Positions 13,480-23,017 of a DNA stretch of 64,000 nt are shown in pieces (within the stretch, counting starts at the first letter, position 1; each line of letters begins with the position of its first letter). Under the pieces are notes generated by a model that saw only the letters and a program-made list of their open reading frames with translations, was not told where the DNA came from and searched no databases. Source of the DNA: Chamaea fasciata (taxonomy: Eukaryota > Chordata > Aves > Passeriformes > Sylviidae). Both the position numbers and the translations under genes were made by a program. The DNA lies in the NCBI GenBank assembly GCA_029207755.1, contig JARCOQ010000004.1:39473185-39537184 (forward strand), written 5' to 3'.

Positions 13480-14330
13480 AGGTGGGATTAATCAAACGGC
13501 CTTTCCTAAAATGCTCTTCATGCGTACCACAGTGACTTCGTCTTCATCCATTGTGTGTAAGGGTGCAGACTGGGCAGGACCAGCTCGATTGATGGATCCT
13601 TGAGTGCTGACCATCCAGGTGGCTTTGGCTAAGTTTATTTTTCAATTCTTGAAGGTCCCCCCACCACGTGCCTTCAGGGCAGTTTTTAGTAGTCCATTGC
13701 ACTGTTTAACTTTCCCAGCAGCTGGTGCATGATAAGGAATGTGATATATCCATTCAATACCATGTTCTCTAGCCCAGGTGTTTATAAGGCCATTCTTGAA
13801 ATGGGTCTCATTGTCCGACTCAATTCTCTTGGGGTGCCATGTCTCCACAGGACTTGCTTTACAAGGCCCAAGATGGTGTTCTGGGCAGTGACATGAGGCA
13901 CAGGGTGGGTCTCTAACCGTCCAGTGGTGGCTTCCACCATGGTCAGCATGTAGTGCTTTCCTTGGCGGGTTTGGGGAAGGGTGATGTAGTCAATTTGCCA
14001 GGCTTCCCCATACCTGTACTTCAGCCATCGTCTACCATACCACAGAGGCTTCACTCACTTGACCTGTTTGATTGCAGCGCAGGTCTCACAGTTGTGGATG
14101 ACCTGTGAGATGCTGTTCATAGTAAGGTCCACCCCTCCATCACGGGCCCATCGGTATGTCACATCTCTTCCCTGATGACCAGAGGCATCATGGGCCCAAC
14201 GAGCTAGGAACAATTCTCTCTTGTGCTGCCAGTCTAGATCCACCTGTGATACTTTCACTTTTGGCAGCTTTGTCCACTTGCTCATTGTTAAAGTGCTCTT
14301 CATTAGCTCAGGTCTTAGGTACATGTGCAT
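13480..14330 (-). pseudogene. E1 integrase remnant
   Basis: Retroviral integrase would insert viral DNA into host DNA. Pieces in different frames are visible at 14055-14330, 13782-14054 and 13642-13848. The zinc-binding HHCC domain is present (WAHDASGHQG followed by HNCETC). The first catalytic Asp is in WQIDYITL and the second in ESDNETHF. At the third position, usually Glu in a GK(I/V)E(R/Q)xNG context, the sequence reads GKVKQCNG, so the catalytic Glu appears to be Lys. A C-terminal tail is legible to about 13480. Frameshifts separate the pieces. Confidence 0.85.
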
Positions 14331-14479
14331 CCACGTGTCGAACTTTTATGGTCAGCCTCTCTACTCGGGCAGCGATGTCCTGCCAAATCTCAGCGGCCCA
14401 GATGGATTTTCTTCTCCGCTGCCAGTTGGCCTTTTTCCATCGATTCAGCCATCTCCACAGAGCATTAGCTACCATCCAT

Positions 14480-15087
14480 GAGTTAGTGTAGAGACAGAGC
14501 CTCAGCCACTTCTCTCGTTCAGCAATATCTAAAGCCAGCTGGACAGCTTTAAGCTCTGCAACCTGACTCGATCCACCTTGTCCCTTGGTAGCTTGTGCAA
14601 CTCGCGTGGGGCTCTACACCACAGCTTTTCATTTTTGGTTAGCGCCTACAATTCGGCAGGAGCCATCAGTGAACAGAGCATATTGTCTTTCAGTTTCTGG
14701 TAGTTCTTTATATGGTGGGGTTTCCTCGGCACGTGTTACTTGCTCTTCTTCTTCAGACGATAATCCAAAAGTCTCACCTTCCGGCCAATTTGTTATAATT
14801 TCCTGAATTCCAGGGCAATTTGGGTTTCCAAGACGGGCACGCTGTGTAATGAGGGCAACCTAGTTGCTCCATGTGGTGTCAGTGGCGTGATGCGTGGAAG
14901 GAACCTTTCCTTTGAACATCCACCCCAGCAATGGTAGTCGGGGTGCCAAAAGCAGCTGTGTTTTAGTGCCAATCACTTCTGATGCGGCTTGAACTCCTTC
15001 ATAGGCAGCCAAGATCTCCTCCTCCGTGGGAGTGTAGTTGGCTTTGGACCTTCTGTAACTTTTGCTCCAGAATCCTAGTGGTCGGCT
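14480..15087 (-). pseudogene. E1 RNase H remnant
   Basis: The RNase H of Pol degrades the RNA of RNA:DNA hybrids. On the minus strand I read ALFTDGSC (first Asp), SSQVAELKAVQ (Glu) and CLYTNSWMVANAL. In the last, the usual YTDS is YTNS, so a catalytic Asp is replaced by Asn. HVDAH follows near 14325-14340. Several stops and frame changes interrupt the region. Confidence 0.75.
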
Positions 15088-16118
15088 TCAGGTCTCACCA
15101 GGCACCTTCTGCCAAAGGCTCCAGGACAAACCATTGTTCTCGACTGCAGAGTAAAGCACGTTCTTCACATCTGGTCCCGTCCTGACTGGGCCAAGGGCTA
15201 CTGTGTGAGCAGTTTTTTGCTTGATCTGGGCAAAGGCTTGTTGCTGTTCAGGGCCCCAGTGGAAATTGTTCTTCTTGCGGGTAACCAGGTAGAGAGGGCT
15301 CACCATCTGACTGTACTCAGGAATATGCATCTTCCAAAAGCCTATGGCACTTAGGAACTCTTGTGTTTCCTTCTTGTTGTAGGTGGGGACATGGCAGTGA
15401 TCTTGTTGATTATCTCTGTGAGGATTTGGTGACATCCATCTTGCCATTGACTCCCAGGAACTGGATTTCTTGAGCTGGTCCCTTAACCTTACTTTGTTTA
15501 ATGGCAAAACCTGATTTCAGCAGAATTTGGATAATCTTCTCTCCTTTCTCGAAGACTTCTCTTGGGGTGTTCCCCCATAGGATGATGTCATCGATGTACT
15601 GCAGATGTTCTGGAGCCTCACCCTTCTCCAGTGCAGCCTGGATCAGCCCATGGCAAATGATGGGGCTGTGTTTCCACCCCTGGGGCAGTCAGTTGTAGGT
15701 GTACTGAACGCCCCTCCAGGTGAAAGCGAACTGAGGCCTGCACTCCGCTGCCAAAGGAATGGAGAAGAATGCATTGGCAATATTGATGGTCGCATACCAC
15801 TTTGCTGCCTTGGATTCCAGCTTGTACTGAAGCTCTAACATGTCTGGCATGGCAGCGCTCAGTGGTGGCGTGACTTCATTCAGACTACGGTTATCCACTG
15901 TCAGTCTCTATTCTCCACTGGACTTACGCACGGGCCATAAAGGGCTGTTGAAAGGTGAATGAGCCTTACTGACCACTCCTTGGCTCTCCAGTTTACGAAT
16001 CATCTCATGTATGGGAGTCACAGAGTCTTTGTCCCTCTGGTATTGCCGATGGTGAACTGTTGCTGTGGCCGTTGGTACCTTTTGTTCTTCAACTCTCAGC
16101 AGTCCCACAGCAGAGGAG
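15088..16118 (-). pseudogene. E1 reverse transcriptase remnant
   Basis: N-terminal RT motifs are readable (SPFNSPLWPVRKS, then a stop, then RSLNEVTPPL and INIANAFFSIPL). The polymerase motif YIDDIILWG is at 15578-15598, with both catalytic Asp kept. The thumb and connection region runs through 15088-15507. At least two stops (near 15906 and 15688) and further frameshifts break it. The matching region of E3 (44071-44325) is clearly homologous. Confidence 0.88.
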
Positions 16119-16500
16119 TCATCTGAGAGACCAGGCAAAGTATGCAACTGTCTGATGTCTTCTTTCTCCACTGCGGCTATCCCAAAAGCCCAACGATACT
16201 CTCTTGGGTCTTTGAAATACCCATCCCTGAGACAGTCTATGCTGAGGATGCATGGGGGCCTCTGGGCCAGTTGTGATGAGGTGTTTTTGCCACGCGTTCC
16301 CAGTTAAACTCACTTCAGCCTCTAATACAGTCAGTTGCTGGGAGCCTCCTGTCACCCCAGAAACGGATTCTGTTCCTGCATACCTTGATGGCATCATGGT
16401 ACATTGGGCCCCAGTGTCAACCAGTGCCATATATTTTTGTGGGTCAGATGCTCCAGGCCATCGGATCCACACAGTCCAGTAGATTGGATTGTCCCTTTCC
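16119..16500 (-). pseudogene. E1 retroviral protease
   Basis: The aspartic protease that would process Gag and Pol. The active-site motif is intact in MALVDTGAQCTMMPS, followed by GVTGGSQQLTVLEAEVSLTG and TGPEAP. The frame changes near the usual ILGIDYL segment. It is homologous to the E3 protease at 43615-44046, which keeps the full ILGIDYLRRGYF stretch. It lies directly downstream of Gag. Confidence 0.85.
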
Positions 16501-16539
16501 TCTACCTGGCAAGAGGCAGGGCCCCCCTATTCCTGGTCA

Positions 16540-17629
16540 TGGCATACATTTCTATCTTCCTGTAAATATGTTTCTGAGGTTCCTTCAAGAGGATCAGTCA
16601 TATTATCATTCCTGTACCGTCTGGAGTTCTGTGCACGAGAGACTGGAGCAACATTGATTCTAGATGGGCTCTTTGTGGTAGGTGTTTCTCTTTTCAGTTC
16701 ACGTACCCGGGCTACTAAGGAGGAGGTGGGTTTTCCATCTCACTTCCTCATGTCGTCTCCATGCTCCCGAAGAAAAGACCAGAGCTTACCTCGTGGTGTG
16801 TATCCTCTCTCCTTGGCTGGGGGACGCCTGCTCCTAATGGCAGAGACTCTCATTGGCTCTGGTGAAATATGGTAAATTTCTTCAAGTTCTTTTTTCAGTT
16901 TCTGATGGCCTTCTTCAATCAAGCTCCAGACTTGCTCAGCCAGTCTTGTTTCCACAGATGAGCCATGGGTATGAACTGGGGCAGTGACAGTGTCCTTGTA
17001 AATTCTTAGTTTATTAGCCAAGACACCTACCCTGTCCTCACCTTCTCTCTATTGCAGTGTTGCCAGGTAACGTGAGTACATCTCGGGTCCAAGCCGTGCA
17101 AATCTCAACCACATCCGTGATGTGCACTGGACACCATCTGGACTTTTACGAAATCTCTCATCTTCTGAAAAAATGATCTCCAACACAGCCAATTCCCTCA
17201 GGCATCGGATACCTTGTTCTATTGTGTTCCATTTTCCTTGGTGCACTTGGAGGTCTTTTTTACAAAGGTATCTATCCTTCACACTTGTTAGCAGTCGCTA
17301 CCAGAGGCTGAGAGGTTCTCGGGTTTTCCCAATCCCCTGGTCAATGACCACATCCCAGGACAGTGATCCCAGTTGCCTGGCCTCCCTTCCATCCAGAATG
17401 GTGTCATTGGCTGCAGCGTCCCAGATGCGGAGCAGCCAGGTCAGGATGGACTTGTTGGTCTGGCGGGTGAATTCCCTTTGCAGGTCACGCAGCTCACCCA
17501 GAGACAGAGAGCGAGTGATGATTTCTGACTCTGTCTCTTCTGCTGGGTGTGAAGGTCCTGCTGCACCCTCATCAGTCACTGTGCGGACTGATTTGGTCCT
17601 TGATTTCTTCTTCTGAACGGGGGCAACTG
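16540..17629 (-). pseudogene. E1 Gag core remnant (capsid region)
   Basis: Three frame-shifted pieces (17298-17579, 17049-17282, 16740-17021) align in order with E3 Gag: LLRIWDAAANDTILDG, EQGIRCLRELAVLEIIF, then a charged helical segment EEGHQKLKKELEEIYH and RGYTPRGKLWSFLREH. The tail DPLEGTSETYLQ near 16565 matches DPLEGTSKTY in E3. There is no CCHC zinc knuckle. The charged helical segment may form a coiled coil. Stops lie between the pieces. Confidence 0.8.
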
Positions 17630-18208
17630 CTACTGGTTTAGGCTGTTCCGGTTCGGTGATGGTTTGTGTGGAGATGCTGATGGCACATTTGGTCTCTTTC
17701 TTCTCTGTGACAGTCTGTAGATGAGGACACTGTTGCTGTTGCTTTGCTTCTTTTTCCCCTCTTGCTCTTCCTTCAGAACAGGCTGTATCACTCCATGTAG
17801 TGTTTTGATTCTAAGCATGGTGCAGGCCGTGCAGAGAAGACAAAGCAGGACTAACAGCAACATCATGCTGTCCTTGGCATCCAGAGGATACTCCATATTT
17901 TCAAAAACTGTTGTGTCATGCCTGAAAAGCTGGAAAAAATCATTCTTTACCCCTCCCCACAGGGGCTGGATGAGACTGTTGAGGCTCCAGATGTAGCATC
18001 CTAGACCAGAACAAGAAAACAAAACTGGGCATATATTCTGAATGATGTTCATTGCCTCGGAGTTTATCAAGCAATGGACATAATAGACCAATAAAGCAAT
18101 TTTAGTACCATACTCTGGTCTACCCAGGAGCATTAAGACCGGCAGATAGTACCCCATGTGCGGAAAGAAAGATAGGTATAAGACACATGTAAGCATGTTT
18201 AGCATCAT
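17630..18208 (-). pseudogene. E1 Gag N-terminal multi-pass membrane module
   Basis: An open frame of 192 codons starts about 60 nt after the primer-binding site. It has at least three, probably four, strongly hydrophobic segments (about residues 2-25, 36-50, 58-76 and 113-131), then a basic, Gln/Ser-rich tail. Residues about 98-135 (FENMEYPLDAKDSMMLLLVL and on) align with E3 (LENVQFPLSVKETIFLVFNL), so the two are homologous. No such module is part of the ordinary retroviral matrix protein known to me. Gag continues in another frame from about 17720, so a frameshift lies near 17720-17760. I infer that this was the N-terminus of Gag; its function is unknown. Confidence 0.65.
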
Positions 18209-18267
18209 AGCGAACAGGTGTCTTCTTCAATACAAAATTGTAATTCTGACTTTTCTCAGTGCCTCCT

Positions 18268-18285
18268 GCCCCACATTGGGCACCA
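18268..18285 (-). other. E1 primer-binding site
   Basis: The minus strand reads TGGTGCCCAATGTGGGGC, five bases after the 5' LTR end. It differs at two positions from the site usually cited for tRNA-Lys1,2 (TGGCGCCCAACGTGGGGC), so lysine tRNA priming is likely. E3 has a related but altered site. Confidence 0.8.
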
Positions 18286-18290
18286 AAAAA

Positions 18291-18721
18291 TGCAGTGGTT
18301 TGAAAGCAAAACAAATGAGAGGCTCCAAGTCAGAGATACAATTTAATAGGAAGAAAGGAAAAAAAGTAAACTAAAATAGATGCAATAATACAAAAGACCA
18401 CTGACAGAGTCAGAATACAACCTGAGCAGGGTGATGGAAGCAGTCCAGATGAGGTGGTCTTCTTGAAGCAGTGATCCTGTAGAAAAGTCTGGTAGCTCTG
18501 GTTCTCTGGGAATCCAGTGGGTAAGGGCTCCCTATACTGTCCCAAACCCCAGATTATATCCAGGTGAGAATGCTTGGTTCCTCCCTCTGGGTGGAGCATC
18601 TCACAATGGGATGATGAGTCATGCGGTGTGTCCTTGATGGCCCATTAAACAGAGATAACTCCCAGAGGGAGTTATGGTCAAGGCCTTTGATGGGCCATTA
18701 ACAGAAGATAATGGCCAGACA
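18291..18721 (-). repeat. E1 5' LTR (431 bp, shortened U3)
   Basis: On the minus strand it starts TGTCTGGCCATTATC and ends CCACTGCA. Compared with the 3' LTR it lacks about 97 bp right after the terminal TGT and 11 bp further in. The outer TGT and the target duplication are kept, so the deletion is internal to the LTR rather than a truncation. Loss of most of the distal U3 probably removed enhancer sequence. Confidence 0.88.
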
Positions 18722-18726
18722 AAGTA

Positions 18727-21121
18727 AATGTCATCTAGTGGAAACATAAAAACAACAGCTTGAAAGATTCAAAATTGTATGTGCTTTTTTTGCAGCTCAC
18801 ATAGTAACGTTTAATAATTGCTGGTACAGCTGTTACAAATAAGAAATGTTTCTGATTTAGTTGCTTACTTTTTTTGGATGACAGAGTTACTTTATAGACA
18901 GCCCTTTGCTGTCAAAGAGATTAAAAATTCTGGTGAATTAAGTACCTATCTACCTATTTATTGTAAAGAAAATAAGGTATCTGTCTGTTTCAACTGAGAT
19001 GCTTGATTCACTCTCTGAATGCCTACAGCAAAATTTACTACTTTGTGCAGGTAAAAAATTCTGATTTTTTTTTCTATTCTTCAACTCCCCTGTTTTATTC
19101 TCTTTCTTCTTGTACAGAATGCAAAAGGTCCATTTGTCTTTAACAAATGAATGAACCATCTATTGTGCATTGTATATGTCCATTGTGCCTTTTTAGTAGC
19201 CTGTAGTAGTTTGTAGTTTTAGTAGTCTCTAGCTATTCTCCTAGTCATTATTTCTCAGAATTTTTAGTAACCTTTAGTTATTGTTCCTACTCATTATTAC
19301 CTTGCCTTACCTGCCTGGAGAAGGGCTCTGTCTGTGTCACAAAAAGCTCTTGAGAGCTGGATAGACTTTATCAAACATGACATCACTCCTTTACAAAGCC
19401 TTCTTCTAGGTCTTGTCATTTGTGCATGATGGATTGCAGATTGCTCATCAATCTGAGATTCTGTGCTGACTGCTTGTGGCAAAGTGTCTCCTGCCTCTCT
19501 TCTCCTGTCTTGGGAGGACTCAGCCTTAGCAGTCCATTAAAAAGTGCAAGGCTAAGACAGATAAGCTGCAGGACAAAGCAGAAGTGAAAAGGGCCTCCTG
19601 AGATGAGTTGCAGAGACAGATGCAGTGTAGAAAGTGTAATTCAAGACAACAACCTTGTGCTGGTTCTCAGTTTTTTATAGGACTTGGAGCATGCCAATAC
19701 ATCCTCAAACAGTATCTCTGCTTTTCCTTTACCTCTGAGCACAGAAAAGTGTTGCTGGCCAGTGAAAATGGCTGTGCTCTACAGCTGTATAGCTTAGCTG
19801 TGTTTTGATGGGTTTGTCTTTATTGGTTACTGACTAACAATAACAGAATGTAAATCTTGGTCTGTGCTTTCTCCCCAAGGCTCTCTATTCCCATGATTCC
19901 CTGTCTGCAAACTCAAGATCGTGGTCTTACCCTCACTTGTCAAACCCAGATAAATTAAATACACTGAACCCAAAGAGACCTCATAACTTTCCTGGTATTA
20001 CAGTTGAATAAGCCTGGTAAGTATACCAGGCATTTTACTGGACCAGTTTTCAGGTGTTTTCTAGATCTTCAATGCTGTCCATTGTAAGCAACAACAATTT
20101 AATATCTAGAGAGCCAAATGACAGGCCTTTTTGGATGCTCCTAGGCAGTATATACTGTATAACCTTTCTGAGAACTTTGGGGATGCAGCCAGTTTATTTA
20201 AAGGCAACAAAGATTAGGGTAAAGTTTTCTCTGTTTACCAGCCTAATATGATAAATACTAAAGTAGTAAAATGCTAAAATGAATTTTCTTTGGACCAAGT
20301 GTCTCCAAACACATGGTAAAGTCAGCATTGAGTCTTCGTACTCTGTTTTTCTTACCATGTGCTAGCAAGTAGTTTGTGGCTCTTTCAGTATATCCTGTCT
20401 CTCAATCAAAAGCAAATGCTTGCTATGGCCTGTACATTATGTAGAAGACTTCCCAACCATTCCATAAATCCTTTACATTTTTTCGCATGCAGGTGATTTA
20501 CGCTTTCCATTCTCTCTTATATCTCCATTGGATAAAGCTTTTTATCTTACAGTGACTTCAGTTGAAAAATAAGCACCTATCCATTATACCATTTTACCAT
20601 TATACCATGTTTCTTCGTTTGAGACGGAGTCTGAAAAATCTTCTAAGTTTATTACCTTTGCCTTAGAAAAGAGGTTTACTTTGTAAACCTCTTTGCATGA
20701 AGTACTCATTGGAGGCTCTGTAAGAGAATCAATTTATGTGGGATTCCTTCTGCACTTTGTAGTCAAAAATCTCAGAGGTGGAGGATAGTATTTTTCTCGG
20801 CTCAGAAGAAATTGCAAAGTGATGTGGTTCAGAAAAAGATGGTTTAGTATCCTTCCCGTTTGCTCCTCCAAAAGTGCTTTCTTTGTTTTCATGCTATAAT
20901 GAGTGCCTTCTTCAGCCAGTGCTGCCAATAAGAGGGTGTAGCCCCCATGCAAGTCCTTAGTTCAATAATTTGGCAGTCTAAACACAAAGTTTAGAAGGCA
21001 AAGTCATATCACTTGCAGTTATTTGGCTTTATCCCAGTATTCACAATAAGAAACAGTTCTGTTATGCTAACCCAGAGCTTGGTCTGGCTTGCCAACCCTT
21101 GAAAATCTAGATTTTAACTGG
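18727..21121. other. Non-coding AT-rich DNA
   Basis: No exon recognised. It contains degenerate TTTAGTAG/CTAG units near 19190-19290 and a perfect inverted repeat at 20668-20694 noted separately. Confidence 0.55.
20668..20694. repeat. Perfect 12-bp inverted repeat, 3-nt loop
   Basis: AAAGAGGTTTAC (20668-20679), a TTT loop, then GTAAACCTCTTT (20683-20694). It could fold into a hairpin as DNA or RNA. No gene context is visible. Confidence 0.8.
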
Positions 21122-21126
21122 GAAGA

Positions 21127-21947
21127 TGTTGGGGGTCAGGTTTGTTCCTTCTTTCTCTAAAGAATTTTTTCCCCATAAGTTACCAAGGACACCAAGTGTT
21201 GGATACTTGAGAGTACTTAACCGAAACAAAGAGGTGGACAAAGTTGGAAGGGAGAGATAACGCAGGTAAAAGACAGAGCTTGAGGCAGCTGCAGGCTCTT
21301 CTTTTTCCGGCGTTCGGAGTTCGGGAGAGAGAGAACGGCTGTTGCTGGCTGGAAGAGTTTTCACTGTGGCCAGAGGGATCCAGTCCTGGGAAATCTACTA
21401 TCACCGGTTCGGCCTGAATCCTGAGTTTTCTCTGCCACCCACGGGAGCTGGGCCAGCCCTGCCTCGCCTTCGGCTTCTTCGGTGCTGCTCCTCTTGCTAC
21501 AGTGTGACCCTGCACCCCCTGCCTGCCGGGACATCCTGCCCCTGCCTTCCGAGACCCCTGCCATCCCAGCTACCAGCCCGGGACTTTTCCACTGTTTCAG
21601 CTTGGTGCTCTGAGGATCCTGCAGGGACACTGAAACCAAACTGCCCTGGGTTTTGTGAAACAAAGCCCTCAAGGTTCTTGGTACTGTTTTCGTTTGTTAT
21701 TAATGCTGTAGTTGTTTGATGGGGTTTTTTTGTGTGTTTGTTTGCTTTGTAATACATACTAGTAAAGAATTGCTATTCCTGTTTCCCAAATCTTTGCCTA
21801 AGAGCCTCTGATTGTAATTTATAATTGAAAAAGAAAAAGAAAAAGGGGTGGAGGGAGGGGGTTTACACTCTCCATTCCAAAGGAGACTGCAGTTGTTTTT
21901 TTTTTTTTTTATTACCTGGCAGATACCTGTCTTCCCAAACCAAGACA
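21127..21947 (+). mobile_element. Solo LTR (821 bp), ERVL-like
   Basis: It begins TGTTGGGGGTCAGG and ends CCAAACCAAGACA, with an exact 5-bp duplication GAAGA on both sides (21122-21126 and 21948-21952). The body includes a GC-rich block with avian-LTR-like text (ccggttcggcctgaatcctg) and a 3' part (ttgctattcctgtttcccaa, then a purine run, then acactctccattcc) that I associate with U5 of bird ERVL LTRs. Orientation rests on that resemblance. No internal sequence adjoins it. Confidence 0.75.
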
Positions 21948-21952
21948 GAAGA

Positions 21953-22950
21953 GTACCCTGTTAGAATGTCACTCACAAAATGATACTGCACAGGCATTGA
22001 CAATCTTTGCATGGAATTTAGAGAAGCAAGTAATTCATTAAATATTAATGGAAAGTGGGCAGTTACCACTTCATCATTGCTTCTTTTTTCCCACTCTCTG
22101 TATTTCTTCTTCAAGGGGATGGGGGAGGTTTATATTAATTTCCTTTGCTCTCACAGACCATAACACTGGCTCAGCACAGGAGGGGGTGAACAACTGCATG
22201 AAGGCAGGAATAAATAGTCAAGACTGAAGAAGGACAGGAAGTTTTAAAATCAGTGCTGTCACTATAGATGTGTAAGATGAAATCTCACCTTCCACAGAAC
22301 TGAAGATTTGCTAATGTACCAGAACTCTCACAGAGACATTCTGTATATGTGTGTATAGCACAAGCCTAGAAAGCACAGAGCTGGCTGCAGCAAAAAAATC
22401 CAACTGGTGAGAAGTTCCAGCATTTCTATATATTTTTCTTTTCACATTAGTTGAAGGGTCTTTGCTGAATTCTAAATGCGTCACTTTGAATTTAGAGCTT
22501 TGTAGATTTTTGTGCCTTTTTAAATAGTTTATCTAAGTTCTCATTTTATTATATATCTGTTAATAATGTTTTTTTATTATACTGTAGATATTTTAGTAAT
22601 AAGTATATTAAACTTCATTCAGTAAATTAATTACAGAGGGTAGGAAGTTGTAGTCATTATTGTTCATTCTTTCATAACTGATAGTAAAAATGATAATATG
22701 ACTATAAAATTAAGACATGAACAATTTAAAACATTTCAAAATTAATACAAATTGGAAATTATACAGTCTGATACTTTTGAAGTGTTTTGCTTCACATTAA
22801 CTCAAAAGTATCACTTTAATATTTCTCATCAAAAATAATATTTCCTGTGTTTTGCTCAAGATACATGCATATTCTACCTCTGCCATGTAGCAAGATTTGC
22901 CTGGGTAGGTGTGCTAGCTAACAGCTGTACCTATGAACTTCTGTCTGCAG
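21953..22950. other. Non-coding AT-rich DNA
   Basis: Very AT-rich from 22420 to 22870 with ATATT/TAATA stretches. No gene recognised. Confidence 0.55.
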
Positions 22951-23017
22951 TGGGCAAGAGTAAAGCTAAGGATGCAGCCTTGAGCACACCACCTCAGTTG
23001 CGAGAGGCTTTTGAAGA
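22951..23017 (+). other. Candidate 67-bp coding exon, gene unknown
   Basis: The segment is bounded by a good acceptor (cttctgtctgcag) and a near-ideal donor (AGA|GTAAGTA). Within it, one frame reads GKSKAKDAALSTPP then QLREAFEE without a stop, with charged, protein-like composition. If the upstream exon ended in A, the frame would start with a split ATG. I do not recognise the peptide. In mammals AP3S1 lies near LVRN, but this does not look like AP3S1. It may be a lone exon of a longer gene, a relic, or chance. Confidence 0.3.

Larger units (their letters stand above)
12702..18721 (-). mobile_element. E1: ERVL-like (class III) provirus
   Basis: The order read on the minus strand is 5' LTR, primer-binding site, Gag with a membrane-spanning N-terminus, protease, reverse transcriptase, RNase H, integrase, 3' LTR. 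The 5-bp target duplication AAGTA is exact (12697-12701 and 18722-18726). There is no Gag zinc knuckle and no env, and the RT motif is YIDD; all three fit avian ERVL-like elements. The frame is broken many times. By eye the LTRs differ at about 5% of shared positions, suggesting an insertion of moderate age. A solo LTR of the same family lies at 36464-37033. Confidence 0.9.
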
